The notes under the pieces: generated by a model
Told to the model about the DNA's origin: nothing
The model's database searches: none
Seen by the model: only the letters and a program-made list of their open reading frames with translations
Assembly: GCF_003024155.1 (NCBI RefSeq)
Contig: NZ_CP028136.1
Location: 1,798,001 to 1,862,000 of the forward strand
From: Christiangramia fulva
GTDB taxonomy: Bacteria; Bacteroidota; Bacteroidia; Flavobacteriales; Flavobacteriaceae
DNA: 64,000 nt
Direction of reading: 5' to 3'
Position numbers and translations under genes: made by a program
Part shown: positions 18,447-28,211 of the stretch, piece by piece
Numbering within the stretch: position 1 is the first letter of the stretch
How the letters are laid out: each line of letters opens with the position of its first letter

Positions 18447-19614
18447 AATCATTTCATCTATGGCTCCTAAAACCGGTGGCCCCTGCCAGGGAATCCGGAA
18501 TAGTATTCCTCGTTTACAGGAACTTGGAGTAGAGAATGAAGTAGTCTGCTTAGATGATCCTGAAAGCGATTATGGTGTTGTTGATGATTTTCAGATCTAT
18601 AAACTTGGGAATGGAAAAACCGGTTATCAATATCATTCAAGACTGGTAGAATGGCTGGTACAAAATCTGGGAAATTATTCCCATGTGCTCGTACACGGGT
18701 TGTGGCAGTTTCCAAACTACGCAGTTTATAAAGCAATAAAAAAGCTAAAGGACAAAGGAAAAGATGTTCCTAACGTAGCCATTATGCCGCACGGAATGTT
18801 GGATCCATATTTTCAGCGGGCCACGGAACGAAGGTTCAAAGCGCTTCGCAATGAATTTGTATGGAGGATCACAGAAAAGAAAGCGATTAACAATGCTGAT
18901 GCTTTGTTCTTTACCTGTGAAGAGGAATTAAGACTGGCAAAAACAACTTTTAAAGGTTACCAGCCAAAGAAAGAAATCAATGTAGGTTACGGGATTCAAA
19001 AACCGCCACAGTACAGTCGGGAATTTTCAGATGCATTGTATAAGAAGTTGCCAAACCTTACAAACGATTACTGGCTCTTTTTAAGCAGGATTCATCCTAA
19101 AAAAGGAGTTGATCTCCTAATAAGCGCCTATAAAGATCTTGCTAAAACCCGGGCTTCTCTTCCTGCCCTGGTTATTGCCGGACCCCTGGAATCAGATTAT
19201 GCAATAGAGATGATAAAGCTGGCAGGGAATCATCCCAATATTCATTTCCCCGGGATGCTGGTAAAGGAAGAAAAATGGGAGGCTTTTTACAACTGTGAGG
19301 CTTTTGTGCTGCCCAGTCACCAGGAAAATTTTGGGATCGCCGTAGTGGAGGCGATGGCCTGTAGAAAACCGGTATTGATTTCCGATCAGGTTAATATTTG
19401 GCGGGAGATTCAACAGGGAGGCGCCGGACTTGTTTTTAACGATACCGTAAAGGGCACTCATACCGCACTAGAAAATTTTCTAGAGTTGACGTCCGAAGCA
19501 CGGATCGCTATGGGGGAACTGGCCCATAACGCATATATAACTCACTTTTCCATCGAAAAAGCAGCTCAAAGAATGAGGGATCAACTACATTTGGTGCTTC
19601 AAAAACCCAAATGA
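18427..19614 (+). CDS. Glycosyltransferase family 4
   Basis: 395 residues. RIISSMAPKTGGPCQGIRNSI is a typical acceptor loop; LFLSRIHPKKGVDLLISAY and LPSHQENFGIAVVEAMACRKPVLI are the donor-site landmarks with both glutamates. HGMLDPYFQ in the middle is common in transferases from colanic-acid-like clusters. Two in-frame ATGs (18427, 18433) overlap the preceding gene; either may be used. G+C rises here relative to the A+T-rich block at 9300-14737. Confidence 0.9.
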   Translation: MGMKVLRIISSMAPKTGGPCQGIRNSIPRLQELGVENEVVCLDDPESDYGVVDDFQIYKLGNGKTGYQYHSRLVEWLVQNLGNYSHVLVHGLWQFPNYAVYKAIKKLKDKGKDVPNVAIMPHGMLDPYFQRATERRFKALRNEFVWRITEKKAINNADALFFTCEEELRLAKTTFKGYQPKKEINVGYGIQKPPQYSREFSDALYKKLPNLTNDYWLFLSRIHPKKGVDLLISAYKDLAKTRASLPALVIAGPLESDYAIEMIKLAGNHPNIHFPGMLVKEEKWEAFYNCEAFVLPSHQENFGIAVVEAMACRKPVLISDQVNIWREIQQGGAGLVFNDTVKGTHTALENFLELTSEARIAMGELAHNAYITHFSIEKAAQRMRDQLHLVLQKPK

Positions 19615-19621
19615 TTTAAAG

Positions 19622-20176
19622 ATGCAGCATTCCAGCGCCGATTTATCGCAGTACCGTTCGGACTTTGGTTTAAAAAACAAACTAGCCCGGGCGATGTGGG
19701 CGGTGGTTTACCTGTTGCTGTTCAGGCCTTTTGGCAGCCGGCTTTTTAAAAAATACCGGGTTTTTATTTTAAAGTCTTTTGGAGCCCAATTAGCCTACAC
19801 TTCTCACGTGTATGCCAGTGTAAAAATTTGGGCGCCGTGGAATTTGGAAATGGGGGAATACAGTACCCTCGGTCCTCATGTAGAATGCTATAACCAAGGG
19901 AAAATTACTATAGGCGACCAGACCACGATTTCCCAAAAAACTTATCTCTGCGCCTCCACCCATGATTCCACCAAACCCGATTTTCCTTTAATTTGCAAAC
20001 CCATTCGCATTGGAGGTTCCGTATGGATCGCTGCTGATGCTTTTGTAGGTCCCGGGGTACATATCGGAGATGGAGCGGTTGCCGGTGCACGGGCTGCTAT
20101 TTTCCGGGATGTAGCACCCTGGAGTGTCGTTGGGGGTAATCCTGCAAAAAAAATAAAAGACCGAATTTTAGCATAA
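19622..20176 (+). CDS. WcaF-like sugar O-acetyltransferase
   Basis: 184 residues, left-handed beta-helix (hexapeptide-repeat) acetyltransferase using acetyl-CoA. Hexapeptide pattern visible in SVKIWAPWNLEMGEYSTLG, ITIGDQTTISQKTYLC and IGGSVWIAADAFVGPGVHIGDGAVAGARA; catalytic histidine probably in ASTHD. The FGAQL segment near residue 55 and the C-terminal VVGGNPAKKIKDR resemble WcaF of colanic acid loci. Likely decorates the polysaccharide with acetyl groups. Eight bases after the preceding transferase gene. Confidence 0.88.
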   Translation: MQHSSADLSQYRSDFGLKNKLARAMWAVVYLLLFRPFGSRLFKKYRVFILKSFGAQLAYTSHVYASVKIWAPWNLEMGEYSTLGPHVECYNQGKITIGDQTTISQKTYLCASTHDSTKPDFPLICKPIRIGGSVWIAADAFVGPGVHIGDGAVAGARAAIFRDVAPWSVVGGNPAKKIKDRILA

Positions 20177-20199
20177 TTTATTGTTTCAACCTCTTTGAA

Positions 20200-21036
20200 A
20201 TGATTTCCATCATCATATTGACCTTAAATGAAGAGCAGGATTTACCTATATGCCTAGACGCTTTAGGCTGGTGCGATGATATTCATCTCCTGGATTCCGG
20301 CAGTACGGACAATACTCTGGCCATCGCTGAATCATATAGCCTGACGCTCCACTACAATGCTTTTTCCAGCTTTGGCCAACAGCGCAACCACGCCTTGGAT
20401 GCCATCGCTACCAAATACGATTGGATTTTATTTTTGGACGCCGATGAAGTGGTGACCCCAGCCTTTGTAACCGCCATCAAAACCCAAACCGCTGCGGCCG
20501 ATGAAGCAGTCGCTGGGTTTTATTGTTGCTGGAAAATGATGCTTAACGGCAGATGGCTTAAGCACTGCGATAATTTTCCAAAATGGCAATTCCGGCTGCT
20601 TAGAAGAGGTCGTGTCCGTTTCACCGATTTTGGCCATGGCCAAAAAGAAGGGGAAATAGATGGTGTGCTGGAATATATCAAAGAGCCTTATCTGCACTTT
20701 AGTTTTTCCAAGGGCTGGACCGAATGGTTCGCGAGGCATAATAAATATTCCAGTCAGGAAGCCAAGTCAAGGCTAGAAAGCAATGCCCCGTTCAAAGATA
20801 TTTTTGCCTCTAATACCAGTCAACGTAATCCGGCTTTAAAAGCCTGGCTGGTAAAAATTCCTGGTTGGCCCTTTTTGCGATTTCTTCAAGCCTATTTTTT
20901 AAATCTCGGTTTTTTGGAAGGCAAACATGGCTATACCTATTGTGTCAATATGGCCTTCTATGAACATCTCATTAAAATTAAAATGAAGGAAATCAAATAC
21001 CAAAGCATTACTAAAGAAAAACAAACTCTCTTATGA
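20200..21036 (+). CDS. Glycosyltransferase family 2 (WaaE/KdtX-like)
   Basis: 278 residues, GT-A fold. [36 protein letters not shown] and the DxD-like [13 protein letters not shown] are classic GT2 signatures. The overall layout, with FGQQRNHAL and the C-terminal [22 protein letters not shown], matches the WaaE-like subgroup that transfers glucose or related sugars. Its stop overlaps the following uxs start (ATGA). Confidence 0.9.
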   Translation: MISIIILTLNEEQDLPICLDALGWCDDIHLLDSGSTDNTLAIAESYSLTLHYNAFSSFGQQRNHALDAIATKYDWILFLDADEVVTPAFVTAIKTQTAAADEAVAGFYCCWKMMLNGRWLKHCDNFPKWQFRLLRRGRVRFTDFGHGQKEGEIDGVLEYIKEPYLHFSFSKGWTEWFARHNKYSSQEAKSRLESNAPFKDIFASNTSQRNPALKAWLVKIPGWPFLRFLQAYFLNLGFLEGKHGYTYCVNMAFYEHLIKIKMKEIKYQSITKEKQTLL

Positions 21037-22001
21037 AAAGAATACTAATCACTGGCGGTGCCGGTTTTGTTGGCTCACATTTGATCGGCCGCCTCTTAGA
21101 AGAAGGGCATGAAGTGATTTGCCTGGATAATTATTTTACAGGGTCAAAGAAGAATATACTTCCATTTATGGATCATCCATATTTTGAGCTGGTGCGGCAC
21201 GACGTGACCGAACCTTATTATGCGGAGGTGGATGAGATCTATAACCTGGCCTGTCCTGCGAGTCCGGTTCATTACCAGTACAATCCCATAAAAACAATAA
21301 AAACTTCTGTAATGGGAGCTATAAACATGTTGGGATTGGCGAAACGGGTGAAAGCGCGTATCCTTCAGGCGAGCACTAGTGAAGTATACGGAGATCCATC
21401 GGTACACCCGCAACCGGAGAGTTACTGGGGGAATGTGAATCCCCTTGGTTTACGCTCCTGTTATGATGAAGGCAAACGCTGTGCCGAAACCTTGTTCATG
21501 GATTATCACAACCAGAATCACGTGGATGTAAAAATTATCAGAATATTTAATACCTATGGATCTAATATGAATCCCAATGACGGCAGGGTAGTCTCAAATT
21601 TTATCGTACAGGCTTTAAAAGGAGAGGATATCACCATCTTCGGTGATGGCACTCAAACGCGTTCTTTTCAATATGTAGATGATCTGGTAGAAGGGATGAT
21701 CAGAATGATGCAAACCGGGAAAGAATTTCAGGGTCCGGTAAATTTAGGTAACCCAAACGAATTTACCATGCTGGAACTGGCTACAGCCGTCCTGGAGGTT
21801 ACCGGTTCTTCTTCAAAACTAATTTTTAAACCGCTCCCACAGGACGACCCAAAACAGCGCCAACCGGATATCAGTCTTGCCAAAGAAAAGCTCAATGGTT
21901 GGGAACCAAAAATCCAGCTAAGGGAAGGACTTGAGAAAACAGTTGGATATTTTGATGCGCTTCTATCGGAAACCGCCAGCAAAAAAGCTGTGTCTGTTTA
22001 G
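21033..22001 (+). CDS. uxs: UDP-glucuronate decarboxylase (UDP-xylose synthase)
   Basis: Converts UDP-glucuronate to UDP-xylose with bound NAD+. [11 protein letters not shown] at the N-terminus, [30 protein letters not shown] (split: [18 protein letters not shown]), [10 protein letters not shown], the catalytic YDEGKR and RIFNTYG are the diagnostic motifs of this enzyme among extended SDR proteins. 322 residues is normal. Together with ugd this predicts UDP-xylose supply to the locus glycosyltransferases. Overlaps the upstream GT2 gene by four bases. Confidence 0.94.
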   Translation: MKRILITGGAGFVGSHLIGRLLEEGHEVICLDNYFTGSKKNILPFMDHPYFELVRHDVTEPYYAEVDEIYNLACPASPVHYQYNPIKTIKTSVMGAINMLGLAKRVKARILQASTSEVYGDPSVHPQPESYWGNVNPLGLRSCYDEGKRCAETLFMDYHNQNHVDVKIIRIFNTYGSNMNPNDGRVVSNFIVQALKGEDITIFGDGTQTRSFQYVDDLVEGMIRMMQTGKEFQGPVNLGNPNEFTMLELATAVLEVTGSSSKLIFKPLPQDDPKQRQPDISLAKEKLNGWEPKIQLREGLEKTVGYFDALLSETASKKAVSV

Positions 22002-22140
22002 CTTTGGTGTTTCTTCAGCCGGAGTCCATGTTATAAAAAAATTGTCCAATTCAGGAGAACCTGAAAAAAGCCTTCCTACCCTCAGGCAGGTTCAGGTTGA
22101 CCTTCGGTCTGTGAAATAATATTTTTTTCAATAGTATACC

Positions 22141-22905
22141 ATGAAAGTTTCAGTAGTTACCATTGTTTACAATAATAGTTCGACTATTAGAGATTGCATC
22201 GAATCTGTCCTTGCCCAAAACTATCCAAACATTGAACATGTGGTGATCGATGGGGGTTCTACAGACGGAACACTGGAGATCCTACATTCCTATAAAGATC
22301 GCCTGGGCTATTTAATTTCAGAAAAAGATAATGGGCTATACAACGCGCTAAACAAAGGAATTGAAGCGGCAACAGGTGACATTATTGGCATCCTGCATTC
22401 CGATGACCTGTTTTACGCACCCGATACCTTAGAAAAAGTTGTTGCTGCCTTTGAAGAATCGGCTGCCGATCTGGTTTATGCCAATGGGCTTTATGTAGAT
22501 AAAGAAAAACCTGAAGATGTAAAAAGAGTCTATTCATCAAAGCCCTACAAAAGAAGGTTTTTAGACTTTGGCTGGATTCCCCTGCATACCACGATCTACT
22601 GTAAAAAAGAAGTTTTTACAAACTTTGGCCTTTACAAAGAAAACTATGCTATTGCCAGTGATTATGAGATCTCCCTGCGCTGGTTTAAAGAGAGCAGGAT
22701 AAGAAAATATTTTCTGAACGAATGGGTGGTAAAAATGCGGCTTGGCGGTAAAAGTACCACTCCCGCGCTTCAAAAGAAAAAATCTACAGAAGATCTTGAA
22801 ATCATACGTGACCATAGTCTTCCCGGCGCTTTTACCCTGGGATGTAAAATAGGACGAAAGATCCCTCAATACCTGTTACCAAAAATTAAAGATTTCCAAA
22901 ACTGA
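22141..22905 (+). CDS. Glycosyltransferase family 2 (WcaA-like)
   Basis: 254 residues. VSVVTIVYNNSSTIRDCIESV, EHVVIDGGSTDGTLEIL, EKDNGLYNALNKGI and ILHSDDLFY (DxD equivalent) are strong GT2 motifs of the WcaA-type subgroup. The gap before it, 139 bases, holds no gene, only a few degenerate repeats around 22060-22105. Probably adds an early sugar, being next to the initiating transferase, but the substrate cannot be read. Confidence 0.9.
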   Translation: MKVSVVTIVYNNSSTIRDCIESVLAQNYPNIEHVVIDGGSTDGTLEILHSYKDRLGYLISEKDNGLYNALNKGIEAATGDIIGILHSDDLFYAPDTLEKVVAAFEESAADLVYANGLYVDKEKPEDVKRVYSSKPYKRRFLDFGWIPLHTTIYCKKEVFTNFGLYKENYAIASDYEISLRWFKESRIRKYFLNEWVVKMRLGGKSTTPALQKKKSTEDLEIIRDHSLPGAFTLGCKIGRKIPQYLLPKIKDFQN

Positions 22906-22963
22906 TATTCCACCGGCTATCCCCTACAATAGTCTTCTCTTATCTTCTTAACCTATTCCAAAG

Positions 22964-24307
22964 ATGAAGAATTCACATTTGATCATCCCCATTTCTATTG
23001 TAGTGCATTTATTCATTATTAATGCGGTCCTCTATTCTTTGACCCCGGTGACTTATATGCATACCGGCTCTGTTGTAACTTATAACCTATCCTGGCTATT
23101 GATCGCGGTGGCCCTTGACTTTTATCCCACCGCCCGAAAGGAGAAATTCTTCGGAAAATTTCACAGGTTTGTACAACTTTTTCTACTGTTTAGTTTATCA
23201 TATTTTACAGTTTTCGCAATTCGGCAATACAGGTTCAGGTTGGATCATCAACTTTATATCCTGTCCCTACTATTCTTTTTTCTTTTACTCTATCGCATCT
23301 TGTTCTTTGTGGCACGAAACAAGTATAGGGCAATGGGAGGAAACTCTGCTAATGTCATTGTAGTAGGAAGAGATAGTAACCTGAAAAGGCTTCGTAAGAT
23401 CTTTGATGAACCCGAATTGGGCTATAGATATATGGGCTATTTTCACGATGCCTCATCATCCAGCGCTACTTATCGGGGAGAAATTAAACAGGTATATGAT
23501 TTTATACAAAATAATGGAGTAGATGAGATCTATTGTCTTGCTTCTCAATTGTCTAAAGAAGATTTGAATAAGCTTATTATTTTTGCCGATAACCATTTAA
23601 TAAAGATCAAAATTATTCCCGATAACAAGGAGATCTACACAAGGGCGATGCAGGTAGAGCTCTTTGAGAACATTCCAGTTCTTAACTTACGGCAGTCGGC
23701 GCTGGATACGGTTTATGGTATGTACCTCAAACGTGCTTTTGATATCCTGTTTTCCTCTCTGGTGCTCATTTTTATTCTTTCCTGGCTCATCCCCCTCATG
23801 TATATCCTTATAAAAGGGGAATCCAGAGGGCCTTTGTTCTTTAAACAATTAAGGCATGGTCATAATAAAAAAGCCTTTTGGTGCTATAAGTTTCGTTCTA
23901 TGACCGTAAATACTGCTGCCAATGAAATTATGGCTTCCAAAAATGATGCACGATTGACCAAAGTTGGAAAGTTCATCAGAAAGACGAGCCTCGATGAGTT
24001 CCCTCAGTTTATTAATGTTTTTATGGGGGATATGAGCGTGGTGGGGCCGAGGCCTCATATGGAAAAACATACACTGCAATATGAAAAATCTGTGGACAAG
24101 TACCTGGTAAGACACTTCGCAAAACCGGGAATCACGGGATTGGCGCAGGTGAAAGGTTTTAGAGGAGAAATAGTCAATCCTTCGGATATTATCAATCGTA
24201 CTCGTCTGGATATTTTTTACCTGGAAAAATGGTCAATGCTGCTTGATCTAAAAATCATCGCTTCTACTGTCACCAATGCGCTGGCAGGAGAAGAAAAAGC
24301 CTATTAA
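22964..24307 (+). CDS. Initiating undecaprenyl-phosphate sugar phosphotransferase (WcaJ-like)
   Basis: Transfers a sugar-1-phosphate to undecaprenyl phosphate to start the repeat unit. N-terminal part has four or five membrane helices (residues about 7-110), a central CoA-binding-like Rossmann region (NVIVVGRDSNLKRL), a further helix near 260, and the C-terminal bacterial sugar transferase domain: KRAFDILFSS, KFRSMTVN, RKTSLDEFPQFINVFMGDMSVVGPRPH and PGITGLAQVKGFRGE. 447 residues is the usual length of the polyisoprenyl-phosphate hexose transferase group. Glucose-1-phosphate is the usual substrate but is not proven here. Confidence 0.92.
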   Translation: MKNSHLIIPISIVVHLFIINAVLYSLTPVTYMHTGSVVTYNLSWLLIAVALDFYPTARKEKFFGKFHRFVQLFLLFSLSYFTVFAIRQYRFRLDHQLYILSLLFFFLLLYRILFFVARNKYRAMGGNSANVIVVGRDSNLKRLRKIFDEPELGYRYMGYFHDASSSSATYRGEIKQVYDFIQNNGVDEIYCLASQLSKEDLNKLIIFADNHLIKIKIIPDNKEIYTRAMQVELFENIPVLNLRQSALDTVYGMYLKRAFDILFSSLVLIFILSWLIPLMYILIKGESRGPLFFKQLRHGHNKKAFWCYKFRSMTVNTAANEIMASKNDARLTKVGKFIRKTSLDEFPQFINVFMGDMSVVGPRPHMEKHTLQYEKSVDKYLVRHFAKPGITGLAQVKGFRGEIVNPSDIINRTRLDIFYLEKWSMLLDLKIIASTVTNALAGEEKAY

Positions 24308-24335
24308 AATGCATCTTTAATAACCTGCTTATAAA

Positions 24336-24366
24336 TTGTTAAGCTTTTCATAAAGAACTATATTCG
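24336..24366 (+). promoter_or_regulatory. Possible promoter of the wza-wzc operon
   Basis: ttg at 24336 and tatattcg at 24359-24366 approximate the -33/-7 elements of Bacteroidota (one mismatch in the -7 box), about 20 bases before the ATG at 24384. Confidence 0.35.
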
Positions 24367-24383
24367 CAAAATTTTTAAGACAA

Positions 24384-25160
24384 ATGAACTCCCTACATTT
24401 TAAACCTTTATATTTAGTTATAGCAGCCTTGTTATTGCTGAATGCTTCCTGTGTCTCACGTAAACCGGTGGTTTACTTTCAGGGCCTTGAGGAGTTACAG
24501 CAACAGCAACAAAAGCTACAGAATAACATCAAAATAGAACCTGATGATGCGCTTATAATTCGGGTTTCGGCTCCCGAGCAGGAAGCAGCTCTTCCATTTA
24601 ATCTTACCGAAATGGTGGGTTCTCTCGAGAGAGTACAGGGCAATGTTGCCCTGGTGCCGTACAAGGTTTCAAAAGAGGGAACGATAAATTTTCCCGTTCT
24701 CGGGGAAATAAAAGTAACAGGTTATACTGTGCAGGAATTATCTAAGAAACTAGAGGAGCAGATCGAAGATTATGTTAAAGATCCTATAGTGAACGTGAGG
24801 ATAGAAAATTTTGAAATTACCGTACTGGGCGAAGTGAGGAGTCCCGGCACCTTTCCGGTTGAGAATGATTTTATTAGTCTGCCTAAAGCGCTGGGAAATG
24901 CCGGAGACATTTTGTTAACAGGAAAAAGAGATAACATTCTCGTGATGAGGACTGAGAACGGTATCACCAAATATGCCTACCTGGACATCACTGATGCCAA
25001 TGTGCTCAACTCTCCTTTTTATCACCTTAAACAAAATGACGTGGTGTACGTAGAACCCATTGCACCCCGAAGACAGGCGGCAGGATATCTTGGTACCGTT
25101 GGCACCTATGTGGGGGTTTTCTCAGCAGTAATTTCAATAGTTCTAATTTTTACCCGCTAA
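24384..25160 (+). CDS. wza: Wza-like polysaccharide export lipoprotein
   Basis: Outer-membrane export protein for capsule/exopolysaccharide. Signal peptide with a lipobox LLNASC, lipidated Cys23. Poly_export domain at about 45-140 (EPDDALIIRV, GTINFPVLGEIKVTGYTVQEL) followed by an SLBB domain (ITVLGEVRSPGTFPVEND). A C-terminal hydrophobic segment (YVGVFSAVISIVLIF) near residue 245 is typical of the Bacteroidota version. 258 residues, shorter than the enterobacterial Wza. Two bases upstream of the kinase gene, so the two are co-transcribed. Confidence 0.92.
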   Translation: MNSLHFKPLYLVIAALLLLNASCVSRKPVVYFQGLEELQQQQQKLQNNIKIEPDDALIIRVSAPEQEAALPFNLTEMVGSLERVQGNVALVPYKVSKEGTINFPVLGEIKVTGYTVQELSKKLEEQIEDYVKDPIVNVRIENFEITVLGEVRSPGTFPVENDFISLPKALGNAGDILLTGKRDNILVMRTENGITKYAYLDITDANVLNSPFYHLKQNDVVYVEPIAPRRQAAGYLGTVGTYVGVFSAVISIVLIFTR

Positions 25161-25162
25161 AG

Positions 25163-27526
25163 ATGGCACAGCAACAAAACAAACAAAATTTCGCCGTGAT
25201 GGAGACGCTTGATATTAGGGAAGAGCTTAATAAATACCTAAAATACTGGCCCTGGTTTTTGCTTACGATTCTACTTTTTGTATCGGCCGCCTGGTTGTAC
25301 CTAAGGTATTCTACTCCTATTTATAAGGCTACTTCTACAATACTTATTAAAGGTGGAGAGAATCCTTCTTCAGAACTTGCCGCTTTCGAGGAAATGGGTC
25401 TAATGAAAGGTATCAATAGCAGCAGTATTCAGAATGAGATCGCCCTCTTAAAATCAAAGCGTTTAATGACGGGAGTTGCCAATGCATTGGATCTTAATAT
25501 AAGATATTATCATCCGGGCAGTGTACGGAATGTGGAACTTTATGATGATACTCCGCTGGTGGTAAGGGTTTTGGCCATGGAAAAGGTCTCCGGAGCTTTC
25601 TATGCCATTTCTGAAACAGGAAAAGGCCAATTAAATGTTGCTAACACGGAGACCGGAGAAACTTTTAAGGCTTCTTTAGACAAACCCGTTAATCTTGGCT
25701 TTGCCGATGTAGTGATCAGCAAAAATCCTGAAACAGACTCTTCAGAAAGAAATTCGATCTTGGTGCAATTCTCAGGTCTGGAACAAACAGCAGAGGCTTA
25801 CCGTAAAAGACTGGGGGTTGATCTGCCAGATAAAAATTCCAGCATCGTAGCCATGACGATGGAGGACCCCGTGAGTGAAAAGGCGCAGGATATTCTCAAT
25901 CAGTTGGTTTTGGAGTACAACCAGGACGCCATAGAAGATAAAAACCTTGTTGCCAGAAATACTGCGCAATTTATCGCCGAAAGGTTAAAGATCATCAATG
26001 AAGAACTTGATTCGGTTGAAACAGGGAAGGTGCAGTTTAAAGAGCGAAATGAGCTTGTGAATATAGAATCTCAATCTGAAATGTTTGTTGAGAATATTCA
26101 TGAGATTAATCAGCAGGAGGAAAAATTGGGTACCCAGCTTGAACTTACCTCTGCGTTGCTTGCCTACTTGAAAAGTGCTTCTCAGGCCGATCTTTTACCT
26201 GCCAATTTAGGGGTGGAAGAAGGGAATGTAAATCAACAAATTGAGCGATATAATCAGCTTGTCCTGGAGCGAAATAAGATCCTCAGAGGTTCTACCGAGT
26301 TAAACCCTGTAGTTCAAAGATTGGATAGCCAGATCACTTCGCTGAAAGGCAACATCCTTGAAAGCCTGAACAGGCTGAAGTCGAACCTCCAAATTTCTTT
26401 AAAAGATCTTAGAGAACGTTCCAGTAGTGTAAGCTCCAGAATCGCTTCGGTTCCCGCAAAAGAAAAACAGTTTAGAAGCATTGAGCGCCAGCAAAAGATA
26501 AAAGAAGCGCTTTTCCTGCTTTTGCTTCAAAAGAGGGAAGAGAATTCTCTTGCCCTGGCAGTTACTGCTCCCAAGGCTAAGATCGTGGACAGGGCATACA
26601 GTCTGGGGGTGGTTTTTCCTAATTCCAGAAGCATCTATTTGGGTGCCTTTTTGGCCGGCTTGTTGATTCCATTTATGATTGTTTACCTGAAGCGGCTATT
26701 AAACAATAAGGTTGAAAAAAGGGAAGATCTTGAAACAGCTGTAAAAGAAATTCCTATAGTGGGAGAGATTCCAAAGATCCAGAAAAAAGAAAGTGATCTT
26801 ATTGAGTCCAATGATCGATCTGTACTGGCAGAATCTTTTAGAATTTTAATCAACAACCTGCAGTACCTGCTAGTTGGAAAAGAGGAAAAAGAAACGGGAG
26901 TTAAGATCTTCGTAACTTCAACCGTGAAAGGTGAGGGAAAAACTTTTACAGCCTTTAATCTCGCCCTTACCCTTGCAAATATAGAAAAGAAAGTTTTGAT
27001 TTTAGGAGCAGATCTTCGAAATCCTCAATTGCAACGTTATGAAAGTGGCGCAAAAGAGTTGCTGGGCGTAAGTGATTTCCTCGTGCGTGAAGATATCCAT
27101 CTTAAGGATGTGATCAGAGATTCTGCGCTACATAGAAACCTACAACTGTTAGCCTCAGGAAGTATTCCACCCAACCCATCAGAGCTTTGGAGAAGGAAAC
27201 GAGCTGCGCAAATGTTTGGAGAACTGGAGAAGATGTACGACTATATAGTAGTAGATACTGCTCCGGCAATGCTGGTAGCAGATACTTTCCTAATCAGTAA
27301 GTTTGCAGATATTACCCTGTACCTGGTGAGGGCAGGCTACACCGAAAAGAAATTGTTGAACTTTGCAGCCGATGCCAAAGAAGAGGGAAAACTTACGGAT
27401 GTAGCTTTTGTCCTGAACAATGTGAAGATGGCAAACTTTGGTTACGGCAATAAATATGGCTATGCCTATGGAGAAGAGAAGAAGTCGTTTTTAGGCAGGC
27501 TAAAGAATAAGGCAGCGATGTGGTAG
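25163..27526 (+). CDS. wzc: Wzc-like polysaccharide co-polymerase and tyrosine autokinase
   Basis: Inner-membrane chain-length regulator fused to a BY-kinase, 787 residues. N-terminal Wzz domain with a helix near 35-50, long periplasmic coiled coil (about 260-440) with the GNVR-like region, second helix near 495-510 (YLGAFLAGLLIPFMIVYL). Cytoplasmic kinase: Walker A GEGKT at 590-594, Walker A' VLILGADLRNPQL, Walker B YIVVDTAPAM. The C-terminal tyrosine cluster (FGYGNKYGYAYGEEKK) supplies autophosphorylation sites. No partner phosphatase is visible in the window. Acts with Wza to control export. Confidence 0.94.
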   Translation: MAQQQNKQNFAVMETLDIREELNKYLKYWPWFLLTILLFVSAAWLYLRYSTPIYKATSTILIKGGENPSSELAAFEEMGLMKGINSSSIQNEIALLKSKRLMTGVANALDLNIRYYHPGSVRNVELYDDTPLVVRVLAMEKVSGAFYAISETGKGQLNVANTETGETFKASLDKPVNLGFADVVISKNPETDSSERNSILVQFSGLEQTAEAYRKRLGVDLPDKNSSIVAMTMEDPVSEKAQDILNQLVLEYNQDAIEDKNLVARNTAQFIAERLKIINEELDSVETGKVQFKERNELVNIESQSEMFVENIHEINQQEEKLGTQLELTSALLAYLKSASQADLLPANLGVEEGNVNQQIERYNQLVLERNKILRGSTELNPVVQRLDSQITSLKGNILESLNRLKSNLQISLKDLRERSSSVSSRIASVPAKEKQFRSIERQQKIKEALFLLLLQKREENSLALAVTAPKAKIVDRAYSLGVVFPNSRSIYLGAFLAGLLIPFMIVYLKRLLNNKVEKREDLETAVKEIPIVGEIPKIQKKESDLIESNDRSVLAESFRILINNLQYLLVGKEEKETGVKIFVTSTVKGEGKTFTAFNLALTLANIEKKVLILGADLRNPQLQRYESGAKELLGVSDFLVREDIHLKDVIRDSALHRNLQLLASGSIPPNPSELWRRKRAAQMFGELEKMYDYIVVDTAPAMLVADTFLISKFADITLYLVRAGYTEKKLLNFAADAKEEGKLTDVAFVLNNVKMANFGYGNKYGYAYGEEKKSFLGRLKNKAAMW

Positions 27527-27536
27527 ATCAATCAAC

Positions 27537-27580
27537 AATAAACAATAAACAATTAGCAATTACCAGTAAACACTAATCAG
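27537..27580. repeat. Low-complexity caataaacaattagcaatta stretch
   Basis: Short tandem variants of caataaa/caattag directly after wzc. The same kind of sequence recurs at 28143-28195, 30978-31005, 31895-31930 and 33113-33158. Confidence 0.5.
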
Positions 27581-27633
27581 GGAAGTTCACTCTTCATTAC
27601 GAAATGTAGCTCAGGCCCAACGCGGCCGTGGCC

Positions 27634-27782
27634 GTCATTTCGAAACGTAGCCTGCCTGCCGGCAGGCAGGCGCAGCGAAGTGAGAAATCTCAAAGTTGAA
27701 AATTCGAAACTGTCAACAGGACCTTTGTTTCTAAGAGGAGATTTCTCGTCGTCCCGAGGCTTCGGGACTCGCTCGAAATGAC
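27634..27782. repeat. Inverted-repeat element, core type A (copy 1)
   Basis: 149 bases with ends gtcatttcgaaa and tcgaaatgac. Inner inverted arms gagaaatctc and gagatttctcgtcg enclose core A (ttgaaaattcgaaactgtca through ctttgtttctaag). A cctgcctgccggcaggcagg palindrome lies in the left arm and cccgaggcttcggga in the right. Non-coding; the long minus-strand frame across it is produced by the repeat. Confidence 0.8.
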
Positions 27783-27792
27783 TATCAGGAGT

Positions 27793-27936
27793 GTCATTTC
27801 GAAACGCAGCCTGCCTGCCGTTAGGTAGGCGAAGTGGAGTGAGAAATCTCAAAGTAAAGAATTCGAAACTGTCAACAGGACCTTCTAAGAGGAGATTTCT
27901 CGTCGTCCCGAAGCCTCGGGACTCTGTCGAAATGAC
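27793..27936. repeat. Inverted-repeat element, core type A (copy 2)
   Basis: 144 bases, same ends and core as the preceding element, ten bases downstream of it (spacer tatcaggagt). The left arm has a mutated cctgcctgccgttaggtagg palindrome. Confidence 0.8.
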
Positions 27937-27946
27937 TATCGGGAGT

Positions 27947-28075
27947 GTCATTTCGAAACGTAGCGCAGCGAAGTGAGAAATCTCAAGGTTAGAACTGCAA
28001 TGTTTAAAAGAATTCCGGGGAATAAATCATGAGATTTCTCGTCGCTCTGAATCCTCGGGACTTGCTCGAAATGAC
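27947..28075. repeat. Inverted-repeat element, core type B (copy 1)
   Basis: 129 bases with the same gtcatttcga/tcgaaatgac ends and gagaaatctc/gagatttctc arms, but a different core (gttagaactgcaatgttt then aagaattccgggg). The same core recurs three times after the wzi genes. Confidence 0.8.
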
Positions 28076-28142
28076 TATATAATTATCAGTTATCATTAAT
28101 TCGTACTTCGTCCTTCTAATTTCTAACTTAAGAAAGCTTACA

Positions 28143-28195
28143 GCTTATATTCAATTATCAATTATCAATTATCCATTGTCAATTTTCAATTAATT
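28143..28195. repeat. tcaattatcaattatc low-complexity array
   Basis: Tandem eight-base-like unit tcaattat repeated with decay (attcaattatcaattatc, aattatccattgtc, aattttcaatt) just before the first wzi gene. The rest of 28076-28211 contains no gene. The A+T-rich run may influence transcription of wzi, but no clear -7 box is seen. Confidence 0.5.
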
Positions 28196-28211
28196 CCCTT
28201 TTAATTCATCT

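Noticed and set aside
22002..22140. Small gene between uxs and the next glycosyltransferase
   Set aside because: The only frame is a shadow extending from uxs; no start or family feature. Contains caggcaggttcagg-like repeat remnants only.
27577..27951. Minus-strand 124-residue frame
   Set aside because: Entirely within the inverted-repeat elements; the repeated protein pattern (PVDSFEFFTLRFLT) comes from the DNA repeat.
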